This document shows positions 34,300 to 43,959 of a stretch of 64,000 bases of DNA, one piece after another. Below the pieces are notes generated by a model. It was not told where the DNA came from. It made no database searches and saw only the letters and a program-made list of their open reading frames with translations. Made by a program: the position numbers and the translations under genes. How positions within the stretch are numbered: position 1 is the first letter of the stretch; every line of letters starts with the position of its first letter. The stretch is taken from contig NZ_JANPVN010000001.1 of the NCBI RefSeq assembly GCF_026157085.1, positions 186,001-250,000 of the forward strand, read 5' to 3'. This stretch comes from Sphingomicrobium arenosum (GTDB lineage Bacteria; Pseudomonadota; Alphaproteobacteria; Sphingomonadales; Sphingomonadaceae).

Positions 34300-36975
34300 T
34301 CAGCCGGTACGGCGATCGACGAAAAAGGGCGGGCGACCGCTTTCGATGCCCTGCGTCTTGCGGCGGGGCGGGGCGAGGCGGGTGAGGTTGAACGTTTCGT
34401 CGAACTGGATGCCAAAGCGTCCTGCCTGGGCCCAGCGGACCTTGCCCACCACGGGGCCGGTGCCGATGATGTCGATGGTAAGCTCGGTGCCCGGGGCGAC
34501 CGGCACCGAACATTCGATCAGCGCGCCCATGGCGGAGATGTTGCGTAGGCGTATCTCGACCGCCTGGCCCTGCAACATGACGAGCCCGCGACGCATCAGG
34601 CGATGGCGCGGTTCGCGGCTGTTCTGGTGCCCCTCGGGGGTGACCGAGGCGCGCTTGACCATTTCGAGCGCATGGTCGGCATCGCAGGGCTTGCCGAAAA
34701 TATAGCCTTGCACCTGACTGCAGCCCAATTCGCGGATGAGGTTGAGGTCATCATGCGTTTCGACGCCCTCGGCGGTGGTGTCCATCGACAGGCTTTCGGC
34801 AAGCGCGACGATGGCGCGGATGATGGCGCTGTTGCGGCTCTCGGAATTGGAGGCGCCGCGGACGAAGCTCTGGTCGATCTTGATCTTGTCGAAGGGGGCG
34901 GTCTTCAGATAGCCGAGCGAGGAATAGCCCGTGCCGAAGTCGTCGAGCGCGAGGCGGACGCCGATATTCTTGAGGCGTTGGAAGGTCTCGTCGGTGGCTT
35001 GGCCCTCGGCGAGGAACACGCCCTCGGTGATTTCCAGTTCGAGCCGTTCGGCGCGCATCCCGTGGGCGCCAAGCTGGGTCGCGATCTTCTCGCAGACCTT
35101 GGGGTCGTTGAACTGGATCGGCGACAAGTTGACCGCGATGCGTATATTTTCCGGCCAGGGAGCGGCGGTGGCGATGGCCGTCTCGAGCACGAAGTCGCCG
35201 AGCTTGCTGATGAGGCCGCATTCCTCCGCGATGGAAATGAACAGGTCGGGCGAGATCGGCCCGCGCACGGGGTGGTTCCAGCGCACAAGCGCTTCGAAGC
35301 CAATCAGATCCTCGCACGAGGCGCGGACGATGGGCTGGTAGTGGACGTCGAGTTCGCGCCGTTCCAGCGCGCCTCGAAGGTCATTCTCGAGCCGTTGACG
35401 ATCGGTCGCCTCGCTGTGCATCGAGGGTTCGAAAAAGCAATGCTTGCCGCGCCCGGCGGCCTTGGCGGCATAGAGGGCGAGGTCGGCATTGCGCGTCAGG
35501 CTGTCGGCGCAGCCGCGACCGGGGTCGCCGATGGCGATGCCGATCGAGGCACCGATGGTCACGCGGTGCCCTTCGATCTGATAGGGCTGCGAGACTTGCT
35601 CGATCATGAGATTGGCGAGGCGTTCGAGCAGGCCCGTCTCGACCGCACCCGGGAGCACGGCTTTGAATTCGTCGCCGCCGAGGCGACCGACCTGGCCGTG
35701 GTTGCCGAGGACGCGCGTGAGGCGCTGCGCGACCTGGCGCAAGAGCTGGTCACCGACCGGGTGTCCGAGCGTATCGTTGACGTTCTTGAAGCGGTCGAGA
35801 TCGATGAGGAAGAGCGCGCAGCCCTTCTGGCGCCGTGCGGCGTTGCGCAGTGCTTCATCGAGCGTCTGGCGCATCATGGCGCGATTGGGCAGGCCGGTGA
35901 GGCTGTCGAAGCGGGCGAGGCGGCTAATTTCCTGTTCGTTGCGGCGTTGTTCGGTAAGGTCGGCGCCGATGCCTCGAAAGCCGATGAAGCGGCCATTGTC
36001 GGCAAAGATGGGGTTGCCCGACAGCGACCAGAGAATGTCCTCGTCGCTGGCGGCGCGGACGACCACGTCGGCGAAGGGGAAGCGGGCAGAGAGGTGGAAA
36101 CCGAGCGTGCGTTCCTCGCGCAGATTGTCGTCGTCCCCCTGATTGTCGATCGACAGGAGGTCGGTAAAGCGGCGGCCGAGGAGGTCGGCGGGGTCGCAAT
36201 CGAAATCTTCGGCCAGTTGGCGCGAGACGTAGGTGAGGACGCCTGCCGCGTCGGTTTCCCAGAACCAGCCGCGGCCCGAGCCTTCGAATTCGTTGACGAA
36301 TCGCAGGGCCTGGTGGGCTTCGGCATCGAGCAAGAGGCGACGACGTGCGGCCTCGATCATCGAACGGGCGGTCAGCGTGGCGTAGCTGATGAGCACGAGC
36401 GAGATCACCGAGAGGCCCGATACGACGAGGGCGTCATGGCCGATGAAGATGGCGGCGAGCGCACCCGCTGCGCTGATGCCGATGGCGAGGGACGGCGAAC
36501 TCATGGCAATGACGCTGAGTGCGAGGACGCCGCCGCTGATGACCGTGGTGACGAGCGAGAGACCATGGAGTGCGGCATTGTCGAGATAATGCATCGACAA
36601 CACGGCCCAGCCCGCAGCAGCGCAGCTGACATACACGAACAGGAAGAGATGGAGGGCGTGGGGAGAGCTTTTGAGCCGCGACTGCAAGCGGAACACCGTG
36701 ATGGCGATCATGTCGAGCAGGATGAGCGCCATGCTCAACCCCGAGCCCATGGGATTGAAAGTGATCGTCGTGTCGATCGCGCACAGGCCAAGACCGACGA
36801 TGTGCGACAGGAGAAGCAGGAAGGGGATATGGCCGAGCTGATGGAGGCGTTGCTCGGCGACAGCTTCGTCACCGGCGCGCCGTTCGGGAAGCACGTCGAA
36901 CGTCAACGCCTCGCGCAGCGTGGCATCGACTTCGACATGGTCGCTTTTTCGCAAGGCAAGACGCTGCCGGCTCAT
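34300..36975 (-). CDS. Membrane PAS-GGDEF-EAL-PilZ c-di-GMP signalling protein
   Basis: An 891-residue protein with about six membrane helices (residues 50-205), a PAS domain (about 235-345: RGWFWETDAAGVLTYVS to GADLTEQRRNEQE), a GGDEF domain with intact GGDEF (about 431-435), an EAL domain and a C-terminal PilZ domain. EAL-domain residues are present: FEALVRWNH (about 558), NLSPIQFND, LEITEGV, DDFGTGYSSLGYLK, KIDQSFVRG and TAEGVET, so phosphodiesterase activity is expected. No RxxD I-site precedes GGDEF. The PilZ part has RHRLMRRG and RNISAMGALIE (N in place of the usual D of DxSxxG). The start ATG has GGGGGAG 7 bases upstream. It probably turns c-di-GMP over in response to a PAS-sensed signal. 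Confidence 0.94.
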   Translation of the reverse strand: MSRQRLALRKSDHVEVDATLREALTFDVLPERRAGDEAVAEQRLHQLGHIPFLLLLSHIVGLGLCAIDTTITFNPMGSGLSMALILLDMIAITVFRLQSRLKSSPHALHLFLFVYVSCAAAGWAVLSMHYLDNAALHGLSLVTTVISGGVLALSVIAMSSPSLAIGISAAGALAAIFIGHDALVVSGLSVISLVLISYATLTARSMIEAARRRLLLDAEAHQALRFVNEFEGSGRGWFWETDAAGVLTYVSRQLAEDFDCDPADLLGRRFTDLLSIDNQGDDDNLREERTLGFHLSARFPFADVVVRAASDEDILWSLSGNPIFADNGRFIGFRGIGADLTEQRRNEQEISRLARFDSLTGLPNRAMMRQTLDEALRNAARRQKGCALFLIDLDRFKNVNDTLGHPVGDQLLRQVAQRLTRVLGNHGQVGRLGGDEFKAVLPGAVETGLLERLANLMIEQVSQPYQIEGHRVTIGASIGIAIGDPGRGCADSLTRNADLALYAAKAAGRGKHCFFEPSMHSEATDRQRLENDLRGALERRELDVHYQPIVRASCEDLIGFEALVRWNHPVRGPISPDLFISIAEECGLISKLGDFVLETAIATAAPWPENIRIAVNLSPIQFNDPKVCEKIATQLGAHGMRAERLELEITEGVFLAEGQATDETFQRLKNIGVRLALDDFGTGYSSLGYLKTAPFDKIKIDQSFVRGASNSESRNSAIIRAIVALAESLSMDTTAEGVETHDDLNLIRELGCSQVQGYIFGKPCDADHALEMVKRASVTPEGHQNSREPRHRLMRRGLVMLQGQAVEIRLRNISAMGALIECSVPVAPGTELTIDIIGTGPVVGKVRWAQAGRFGIQFDETFNLTRLAPPRRKTQGIESGRPPFFVDRRTG

Positions 36976-37167
36976 CAACTACTCCCCCATCTGAGCGCAG
37001 CTTTATAACGGGCAGCGTTAACAGGGTTGTCACCGAACAGGGTTGCGACGACGTTTACCTTATCCAGGTTAAGGGCGGTGGGGACTGAAAGCGCGAAATT
37101 CTGGGAATGTCCCGTGAGATACACCCTATAGAGCCATGATTAACGTTATGGCATGCACGCCAAATTG
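36976..37167. other. 192-bp intergenic region upstream of the GGDEF-EAL gene
   Basis: This AT-richer gap separates the start of the GGDEF-EAL gene from the end of the MFS gene (both reverse strand). It should hold the promoter of the former. I see TTAAC-containing elements but no convincing -35/-10 pair, no coding potential and no clear terminator. Confidence 0.5.
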
Positions 37168-38424
37168 CTAGTGAAGATTAGCATCGTTGGGCGGTTCGAA
37201 GGTTTTCGCTCGGCGTAGCTCCGGGAAGATGATCGCCCAAATTCCGACCACGACGATCGCGCCGAGCCCGCCGAGGAAGGCGGCGGTGGTGGGGCCGAGC
37301 AGGCTGGCCATCAGCCCGCTTTCGGCATCGCCCAATTCGTTCGATGCCGAGATAGAAAGGGTGGAGACGGCGCCGACGCGTCCGCGCATTTCGTCGGGGG
37401 TGTAGAGTTGGATGAGCGAAGAGCGGACGTAGACGCTGAGCATGTCGGACGCGCCGATTAGTACGAGGAGAAAGAAGGTCAGCGCGATCGACCGGGAAAA
37501 GGCGAAGCCGATGGTAGCGACACCGAAGATGCCGACGGCGACGAGCATCTTGACCCCGACATTCGTCTTCAGCGGTCGGATCGCGAAATAGAGCGCGGCC
37601 GCCACCGCACCGACGGCGGGAGCGGCGCGCAGGTGACCGAACAGGTCGGCACCGCCGCCGAAGATGTCGGTGGCGAAGATGGGCAGGAGCGCGACGGCGC
37701 TGCCGAGAAGCACCGCAAAAAGGTCGAGGCTGATGGCACCCAGCACGAGGCGGTTTTCGCGCACGTAACGCAGGCCCGCGACGACTTGGGCGATGGGACC
37801 GTTGCGTCGGTCGGATTTCTGTTGGTCGATGTGGCTGATCAGGAACAGCGCGATGATGGCGAGGATGAAGAGCGCGACCGCGAAGAAATAGGCGGTCTCG
37901 ATCGAGACGGCGAGGAGATAGCCCGCGATGGCCGGTCCCGCGATAGTGGCGCCTTTCCACGCGATCGAGGACAGGGCGATGGCCGATGGCAGGAGGTCGC
38001 GCGGCACGATGTTGGACGCAAGTGCGCCCATCGAGGGGCCCATGAGGACGCGGCTGATGCCGACGAAAACGGCGACGACATAGATGACGGGCAGGCTGAT
38101 CCAGCCCTGCGCGGTGGCGAGGCCGAGCGCACCGGCGCTGCCAATTTCGATGAGGATGGCGAGGCGCGCGATGGCCCGGCGGTCCATCGTGTCGGCGGCC
38201 CAGCCCGAGAAGGGCGTCAGGAAGAAGAGCGGGACGAACTGGATGAAGCCGATGAGGCCGAGCCGAAGTGCGGCGGCCTCGATGCTCATGGTTTCGCGGG
38301 CGAGCGTGTAGACTTGATATTCGATCGCCGTGACCATCGCCAGCTGTGCCAGCGTGGCGAGCAGGCGGGCCGACCAGAAGGCGCGGAAATTGGCGATGCG
38401 GAAAGGGTCGGGAAGCCAGCTCAT
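37168..38424 (-). CDS. MFS transporter (EntS-like)
   Basis: A 418-residue major facilitator with about 12 membrane helices. It begins LPDPFRIANFRAFWSARLLA, carries the loop 2-3 motif SGWAADTMDRRAIARLAI (about residues 70-88, the MFS G-x-x-x-D-R-x-x-R-R pattern), and a C-terminal LIQLYTPDEMRGRVGAVSTL typical of the EntS/MFS_3 exporters (enterobactin or drug export). It is divergent from radA with a 69-bp gap. No siderophore biosynthesis genes are nearby; the substrate is unknown. The start ATG 38424 is preferred because it matches the family N-terminus. Confidence 0.9.
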   Translation of the reverse strand: MSWLPDPFRIANFRAFWSARLLATLAQLAMVTAIEYQVYTLARETMSIEAAALRLGLIGFIQFVPLFFLTPFSGWAADTMDRRAIARLAILIEIGSAGALGLATAQGWISLPVIYVVAVFVGISRVLMGPSMGALASNIVPRDLLPSAIALSSIAWKGATIAGPAIAGYLLAVSIETAYFFAVALFILAIIALFLISHIDQQKSDRRNGPIAQVVAGLRYVRENRLVLGAISLDLFAVLLGSAVALLPIFATDIFGGGADLFGHLRAAPAVGAVAAALYFAIRPLKTNVGVKMLVAVGIFGVATIGFAFSRSIALTFFLLVLIGASDMLSVYVRSSLIQLYTPDEMRGRVGAVSTLSISASNELGDAESGLMASLLGPTTAAFLGGLGAIVVVGIWAIIFPELRRAKTFEPPNDANLH

Positions 38425-38493
38425 GGGGCGAGGCGTTAGGCGGCATTTTGGCGCTCGACAAGGGCGCGGGCTGGTCGCTAGCGTGGCGCGCCT

Positions 38494-39861
38494 ATGGCCA
38501 AACCCAAGAAGAGATATGTGTGCCAGGCCTGCGGGTCGGTGACGACGCGCTGGCAGGGGCAGTGCGGCGATTGCGCCGAATGGAACACGCTGGTCGAGGA
38601 TGCCGAGGTGGTATCGACGACCTTTGCCAAGAAGCACAATTTGCAAGGCGGTGGGCGGCGGATCGAACTGGTCGGCCTCGACGCCGAGGTCGCGATCCCC
38701 GAACGGATGAAGACGGGGATCGCCGAGTTCGATCGCGCGCTGGGCGGCGGTCTGGTGCCGGGCTCGGCGACGCTGATCGGGGGCGACCCGGGGATCGGCA
38801 AGTCCACGCTGCTGCTTCAGGTGGCGGCGCGGCTAGCGCGATCGGGTGCGGACACGATCTATGTCTCGGGCGAAGAGGCGGCCGATCAGGTGCGGCGGCG
38901 CGCGCTACGGTTGGGGCTCGGCGATGCACCCGTGCGGCTGGCGGCGGCGACCTCGGTTCGTGACATTTTGACGACGCTGGGGGAGGGGGCGCCGCCCGCC
39001 TTTCTCGTGATCGATTCCATCCAAACGATGCATTCGGACATGATCGAGGGAGCGCCGGGTACGGTGAGCCAGGTGCGTGCTTCGGCGCATGAGCTGGTGC
39101 GCTTTGCCAAGGAGAAGGGGTGTGCGCTGATCCTCGTCGGTCATGTCACCAAGGACGGCAATATCGCGGGGCCGCGTGTGCTCGAGCATATGGTCGACAC
39201 GGTGCTGGGCTTCGAGGGCGAGCGCAGCCATCAGTATCGCATCCTTCGCGCCATCAAGAACCGCTTTGGCGGGACCGACGAGATCGGGGTATTCGCGATG
39301 GAGGCCGAGGGGCTGGAAGAGGTGGGCAATCCGTCCTCGCTGTTCCTGACCGAGCGCGGGGAGGAGGTGTCGGGAACGACAGTGTTCCCCGCGCTCGAAG
39401 GGACACGGCCCGTGCTGGTCGAATTGCAGGCGCTGACCGTGCGGCTGGCAAGCGGCGCGACGCCGCGGCGCTCGGCGGTGGGCTGGGACAGCGCACGGCT
39501 GGCGATGCTGCTGGCGGTGCTCGAGGCGCGCTGCGGCATCAGCTTTGCCAACGTCGAGGTCTATCTGAACGTGGCGGGAGGCTATCGGTTGAGCGATCCG
39601 GCAGCGGATCTCGCAGTGGCGGCGGCGCTGGTGTCGGCGCTGTCGGAACGGCCATTGCCGGCGAGGACGATCTGTTTTGGCGAGGTGGCGTTGTCGGGCG
39701 AATTGCGGCCGGTGGCGCATTCGGCGCTGAGGCTGAAGGAGGCTGCCAAGCTGGGGTTCGAGCGGGCGTGGGTGCCCAAAGGCGTCGATCCGTCGGGCGG
39801 CATGGCATGCGAGGGGTTTGCGCGATTGGGTGCGCTGACCGACCGTCTGCTGGGACGATAG
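38494..39861 (+). CDS. radA: DNA repair protein RadA
   Basis: A 455-residue RecA-like helicase that helps branch migration in recombination and repair. It has a C4 zinc finger (YVCQACG and QCGDCAEW, residues 8-31), Walker A GGDPGIGKSTLL (about 88-99), the RadA-specific KNRFG motif (IKNRFGGTDEIG, about 252) and a C-terminal Lon-protease-like domain without protease residues. It heads the rightward operon radA - cvpA - cysS - NifU-like - antiporter. In many relatives purF follows cvpA; here purF lies 8 kb away in reverse orientation. Confidence 0.97.
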   Translation: MAKPKKRYVCQACGSVTTRWQGQCGDCAEWNTLVEDAEVVSTTFAKKHNLQGGGRRIELVGLDAEVAIPERMKTGIAEFDRALGGGLVPGSATLIGGDPGIGKSTLLLQVAARLARSGADTIYVSGEEAADQVRRRALRLGLGDAPVRLAAATSVRDILTTLGEGAPPAFLVIDSIQTMHSDMIEGAPGTVSQVRASAHELVRFAKEKGCALILVGHVTKDGNIAGPRVLEHMVDTVLGFEGERSHQYRILRAIKNRFGGTDEIGVFAMEAEGLEEVGNPSSLFLTERGEEVSGTTVFPALEGTRPVLVELQALTVRLASGATPRRSAVGWDSARLAMLLAVLEARCGISFANVEVYLNVAGGYRLSDPAADLAVAAALVSALSERPLPARTICFGEVALSGELRPVAHSALRLKEAAKLGFERAWVPKGVDPSGGMACEGFARLGALTDRLLGR

Positions 39862-39900
39862 GGCTGGTATCGCCCGTGAGGAGCCGCTAGCCGGGGCGCG

Positions 39901-40407
39901 ATGACCGCACTCGACATCTTTATCCTGATCCTGCTTGGCGGAGGCGCGCTCCTGGGTCTCGTGCGCGGATTCGTGCAGGAGGTCTTCTCGCTCGGCGCCT
40001 GGGTGGCCGCGGTGCTGGCGGTGAAGATGGGGCATGCCCCGATGAGCGCCTTCCTCGCCAATCACATGGAGAGCGAGAGCGGGATCATGGCGGCGGCCTT
40101 CGCCTTGCTGTTTATCCCGACCTATTTCGTCGTGCGATTAGTCGCGCAGAAGCTTGGCGGACGGACGCGCCGCTCGCTGATCGGGCCGGTCGACCGGTTG
40201 CTCGGCGGGCTGTTCGGCACGCTGAAGGGTTTGGTGTCGGCCACGGTGCTATTCCTGATCGCCAATTTCGCCACTGATTTCATTTATGGAGCGGAGGCCG
40301 CGCGGCCCGAGTGGATGCGCGAGGCGCGAACCTATACATTGCTCAATGCCAGCGCGCGCGCGACGGTCGATTTCGTCGAGGCGCGGCGCGAGGAAGGATT
40401 GTTGTGA
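39901..40407 (+). CDS. cvpA: CvpA family membrane protein
   Basis: A 168-residue inner membrane protein with four hydrophobic helices. The N-terminus [20 protein letters not shown] continuing into [16 protein letters not shown] is the CvpA signature. The family is linked with colicin V production, envelope stress and purF operons, but its molecular role is unclear. The gene lies 39 bp after radA, and its stop overlaps the GTG start of cysS by 4 bases. Confidence 0.92.
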   Translation: MTALDIFILILLGGGALLGLVRGFVQEVFSLGAWVAAVLAVKMGHAPMSAFLANHMESESGIMAAAFALLFIPTYFVVRLVAQKLGGRTRRSLIGPVDRLLGGLFGTLKGLVSATVLFLIANFATDFIYGAEAARPEWMREARTYTLLNASARATVDFVEARREEGLL

Positions 40408-41720
40408 CCATTCGCCTGCATGACACGATGGCGCGCGAGAAGCGCGAATTCGTCCCCGCCGATCCCAAGCGTATCACCATGTATGTGTGCGGGCCGACGG
40501 TCTACGGGCGCGCGCACATCGGCAACATGCGCCCGCCGGTTGTCTTCGACACGCTGGCGCGGCTCATCAGGCATGAATTTGGCGCCGATAGCCTCGTCTA
40601 TGCGCGCAACATCACCGATATCGACGATCGGATCATCGAGAAGTCGGTCGCGGAAGGCGTCGAGACATCGGTCATCACCGAGCGATTCGAGCAATTTTAT
40701 CTCGAGGACACGGGCGCGCTCGGCGTGGCGCCGCCAGACATCGCGCCGCATGCGACGCATGAAGTGCCTGCGATGGTGGCGATGATCGAGACGCTGATCG
40801 CCAAGGGCAACGCTTATGAGGCCGAGGGGCACGTGCTCTTCTCGGTGCCGAGCGATCCCGATTATGGGGCCCTGTCGAAACGCGACCGCGAGGCGATGAT
40901 CGCAGGAGCGCGGGTCGAGGTGGCGCCCTACAAGCGCGATCCCGCCGACTTCGTCCTGTGGAAGCCTTCCGACGAGGGTATCATTGGCTTCGACAGTCCG
41001 TGGGGCCGGGGGCGTCCGGGCTGGCATATCGAATGCTCGGCGATGATCGCGGCGCATCTCGGAGAGACGATCGACATTCATGGCGGCGGGCTCGACCTGA
41101 CCTTCCCGCATCACGAAAATGAGATCGCGCAAAGCCGCTGCGCGCATGGCGGCGCGCCGCTGGCGCGCTATTGGGTACATAATGGCTTCGTCGACATGGG
41201 CTCGGAGAAAATGTCGAAGTCGCTCGGCAATGTGATCACGCCAGAAGAGCTGCTCAAAGATCACAAGGGCGAGGTCATCCGCCTCGCGCTCCTGTCGGCG
41301 CACTATCGCCAGCCGCTGCCGTGGAGTGCGAAGCTGCTCGAACAGTCGAAGGCGACGCTCGATGGGCTTTACCGCAAGATCGGCAATGCCGAAGCGAGCG
41401 CGGTCGATGCGGGCGTGATCGAGGCGCTCGAGGACGATCTCAATACACCTTTGGCGCTGTCGCGGCTCGCACAGATCGAGGCTGGCGGCGTGCTCAAGGC
41501 CTCGGCGGCGCTGATGGGATTGCTCGAAGGCACCGCTGATGCGTGGTTCCGCGGCGGCGATGCTGACGATGCCGCTGCGATCGAAGCGAAGATCGCAGAG
41601 CGCGCAGCCGCCAAGAAGGCGCGCGATTTCGCCACTGCCGATCAGATCCGCGACGAATTGGTAGCAGATGGCATCCAACTCGAGGACGGGCCGGAAGGGA
41701 CGACATGGCGCCGGGGGTGA
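40404..41720 (+). CDS. cysS: Cysteine--tRNA ligase
   Basis: A 438-residue class Ia synthetase charging tRNA-Cys. The GTG at 40404 overlaps the cvpA stop and gives the expected N-terminus [15 protein letters not shown]. Zinc-binding/active-site residues are in [16 protein letters not shown] (HIGN variant of HIGH, about residues 25-40), WHIECSAMI and [11 protein letters not shown]. The KMSKS loop is [13 protein letters not shown] (about 270). It is somewhat shorter than the E. coli enzyme (461) at the C-terminus. Its 3' end overlaps the NifU-like gene by 16 bases. Confidence 0.97.
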   Translation: MTIRLHDTMAREKREFVPADPKRITMYVCGPTVYGRAHIGNMRPPVVFDTLARLIRHEFGADSLVYARNITDIDDRIIEKSVAEGVETSVITERFEQFYLEDTGALGVAPPDIAPHATHEVPAMVAMIETLIAKGNAYEAEGHVLFSVPSDPDYGALSKRDREAMIAGARVEVAPYKRDPADFVLWKPSDEGIIGFDSPWGRGRPGWHIECSAMIAAHLGETIDIHGGGLDLTFPHHENEIAQSRCAHGGAPLARYWVHNGFVDMGSEKMSKSLGNVITPEELLKDHKGEVIRLALLSAHYRQPLPWSAKLLEQSKATLDGLYRKIGNAEASAVDAGVIEALEDDLNTPLALSRLAQIEAGGVLKASAALMGLLEGTADAWFRGGDADDAAAIEAKIAERAAAKKARDFATADQIRDELVADGIQLEDGPEGTTWRRG

Positions 41721-42133
41721 AGCCGCCACCCTATTCGAAGGACATTATTCGGCTTGCCGCCGACCTAGCCGACACGCCGCTGCTAGAGGCGCCCGACCGG
41801 CGGGTCGAATTGCGCTCGCCAACTTGCGGGGCAACAATCGTCCTGACGCTCGATCGTGTCGATGGCCGCGTTACCGACATTTCCGCACAAGTGGCCGCTT
41901 GCGCTTATGGTCAAGCGGCGACCGCGCTGATGCTTGCCCATGCACGAAGTGCGGATAGGGCAAGGGCCGAGGCCGTGCTGATCGCACTCGATGACTGGCT
42001 CAACGGGTCGGATGTCATCGTGCCCGACTGGCCCGGCATCGACCAGCTTGCACCGGCGCGCGAGCGGCCGGGGCGGCATGGCGCGATCCTTTTGCCCTTC
42101 CGCGCGTTGGCGCGGGCAATGGAGGACATCTGA
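41705..42133 (+). CDS. Iron-sulfur cluster scaffold-like protein (IscU/NifU N-terminal family)
   Basis: A 142-residue protein of the NifU_N/IscU fold. Cluster-ligand-like cysteines are in [13 protein letters not shown] (about residue 40) and [12 protein letters not shown] (about residue 66), as in IscU where Cys in SPxCGD and ACxxxxAS motifs coordinate the cluster. The third Cys of true IscU is missing; the C-terminus reads [17 protein letters not shown]. It overlaps cysS by 16 bases and its stop overlaps the antiporter ATG by one base. It is a family member of uncertain activity, often found next to cysS in alphaproteobacteria. Confidence 0.82.
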   Translation: MAPGVKPPPYSKDIIRLAADLADTPLLEAPDRRVELRSPTCGATIVLTLDRVDGRVTDISAQVAACAYGQAATALMLAHARSADRARAEAVLIALDDWLNGSDVIVPDWPGIDQLAPARERPGRHGAILLPFRALARAMEDI

Positions 42134-43959
42134 TGGCGGCACCCGCGGGCGGCGGCGAAGAGGGCGGCGCGCACGCCTTTACCGGTGAATTGATCATGGA
42201 CGGCGCCATCATGCTTGGCGCCGCGTTGCTGTTCGTGACGCTGTTCCGGCGCCTGGGGCTGGGCGCGACGCTTGGCTATATCGTCGGCGGGGCGATGATC
42301 GGGCCGTTTGTGCTCGGGCTCGTCGGCAATGCCGAAAATATCATGTCGATCAGCGAGTTCGGCATCGCGCTCCTGCTCTTCATCGTCGGCCTCGAGCTTA
42401 ATCCGAGCCGCCTGTGGCGGCTCAGGCGCGATATCTTCGGGCTGGGCGTGGTGCAGGTGATCAGCTGCGGCCTGGCGCTGTCGGCGCTGGCGCATTACGT
42501 CATGGGCTTCAGCTGGCAAGCAGGCCTCGCGATTGGCATGAGCCTGTCGCTGTCCTCCACCGCGCAGGTGCTGCCGATGCTGCGCTCCACGGGAGAGTTG
42601 CACAAGCCGCATGGCGAGCGCGCCTTTTCGGTGCTGCTGCTCCAGGACATTTCGATCGTTCCGTTGCTGACGCTGATCGCCGCGTTGAGCCGAGCGCCTG
42701 CCGATCCCAACGCGCCGGGCGGCGTCACGCTAGCACTATATACCGTCGGCGCGATCATCGGACTGATCGTCATCGGACGGTTCGTCATCAATCCTTTTTT
42801 CCGCATCATCGGGCGGCTGGGCGAGCGCGAATTGTTCGTCGTCGCGGCCCTGTTCACGGTGGTAGGAGCGGCGGCCCTGATGAGCTGGCTCGGGCTTTCC
42901 ACCGCGCTGGGCGCGTTTGTGGCTGGCGTGATGCTGGCGGAAAGCCCTTATCGGCATGAATTGGAAAGCGATGTCGAGCCTTTCCGCTCCATCCTGCTCG
43001 GCTTCTTCTTCTTGTCGGTAGGCATGATGCTGGATCTCGGGGTTATTGCGGCGCGGCCGGGCACGGTATTGCTGGCGGCCATCGGGATTGTCGTGGTGAA
43101 AGCCATCATGATCACCGGGCTCGGACGGGCGTTCGGGCTTAATATGTTCGGGGCGCTGAGGCTCGGACTGCTGCTGAGCCAGGCGGGCGAGTTCGGGTTC
43201 GTGTTGCTCGCCCAGTCGATGCAGGCGCAATTGGTGTCGCCAGAGGGGGTTTCGCTGTTCGGCGCGGTGATTACGCTCACCATGGCCTCGACGCCCTTCC
43301 TGATGATGCTGATCGACTGGCTGGAGGTACGATATGCCGAAGGCTCAGGCGAACGCGAAGGTCCCGAGGCGGCGCCCAAGGGGCAGGTCATCGTGGTCGG
43401 CTATGGCCGCTTCGGGCAAACCGTGTCGCAGATGCTGATGGCCAAGAAGATCGGGGTCACGCTGGTCGACAAGAATGCCGAACTGATCGACCTCGCCGAG
43501 GAATTCGGGTTCAAGGTCTATTATGGCGATGGCATGCGCCTCGATCTCCTGCGCACGGCGGGAGCGGAGAATGCACGTGCCATCCTGTTCTGCAACGACC
43601 GCGAGGATATCAGCAACGAGCGGCTCGAGGCGGTGGCGGAAGCCTTTCCTCAGGCGGCGATCATGGTCCGTAGCTATGACCGGCGTCACAGCATGGACCT
43701 CGACGGGCTCGACCTGGCGTTCTGCATCCGCGAATTGTTCGAAAGCGCGGTGCTGATGGGCAAGGCGGCGCTGACCGAACTCGGGTTCAGCCAGGACGAT
43801 GCCGAGCGGGTCGAGCGCGAATATCGCAGCCTCGATGCAGAGCGGCTCGAGCGGCAGAGCGAAACGGGTGACCTCCATGCGGCCAAGGACCGCATGTTCA
43901 AGGACGATCAGGCGATGGGCGAGGACGGCAAGCTAGAACCGCGTGAGGAAGGCGCCTAG
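42133..43959 (+). CDS. CPA2 family monovalent cation:proton antiporter with TrkA-N domain (Kef-like)
   Basis: A 608-residue inner membrane transporter. Residues 15-400 hold about 12-13 helices with CPA2 patterns (LLLFIVGLELNPSRLWRLRR, LSLSSTAQVLPML, LLSQAGEFGFVLLA). A cytosolic RCK/TrkA-N domain follows with the nucleotide-binding VIVVGYGRFGQTVSQML (about residues 417-433) and VDKNAELID. Its role is probably K+ efflux in exchange for protons, gated by NAD(H) or a thiol signal. The tail is acidic and charged. Its 3' end overlaps the convergent aroB gene by 27 bases. Confidence 0.93.
   Translation: MAAPAGGGEEGGAHAFTGELIMDGAIMLGAALLFVTLFRRLGLGATLGYIVGGAMIGPFVLGLVGNAENIMSISEFGIALLLFIVGLELNPSRLWRLRRDIFGLGVVQVISCGLALSALAHYVMGFSWQAGLAIGMSLSLSSTAQVLPMLRSTGELHKPHGERAFSVLLLQDISIVPLLTLIAALSRAPADPNAPGGVTLALYTVGAIIGLIVIGRFVINPFFRIIGRLGERELFVVAALFTVVGAAALMSWLGLSTALGAFVAGVMLAESPYRHELESDVEPFRSILLGFFFLSVGMMLDLGVIAARPGTVLLAAIGIVVVKAIMITGLGRAFGLNMFGALRLGLLLSQAGEFGFVLLAQSMQAQLVSPEGVSLFGAVITLTMASTPFLMMLIDWLEVRYAEGSGEREGPEAAPKGQVIVVGYGRFGQTVSQMLMAKKIGVTLVDKNAELIDLAEEFGFKVYYGDGMRLDLLRTAGAENARAILFCNDREDISNERLEAVAEAFPQAAIMVRSYDRRHSMDLDGLDLAFCIRELFESAVLMGKAALTELGFSQDDAERVEREYRSLDAERLERQSETGDLHAAKDRMFKDDQAMGEDGKLEPREEGA

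Noticed and set aside
36976-37167. CtrA box (TTAA-N7-TTAA) in front of the GGDEF-EAL gene
   Set aside because: TTAA elements are present but none has the 7-base spacing.
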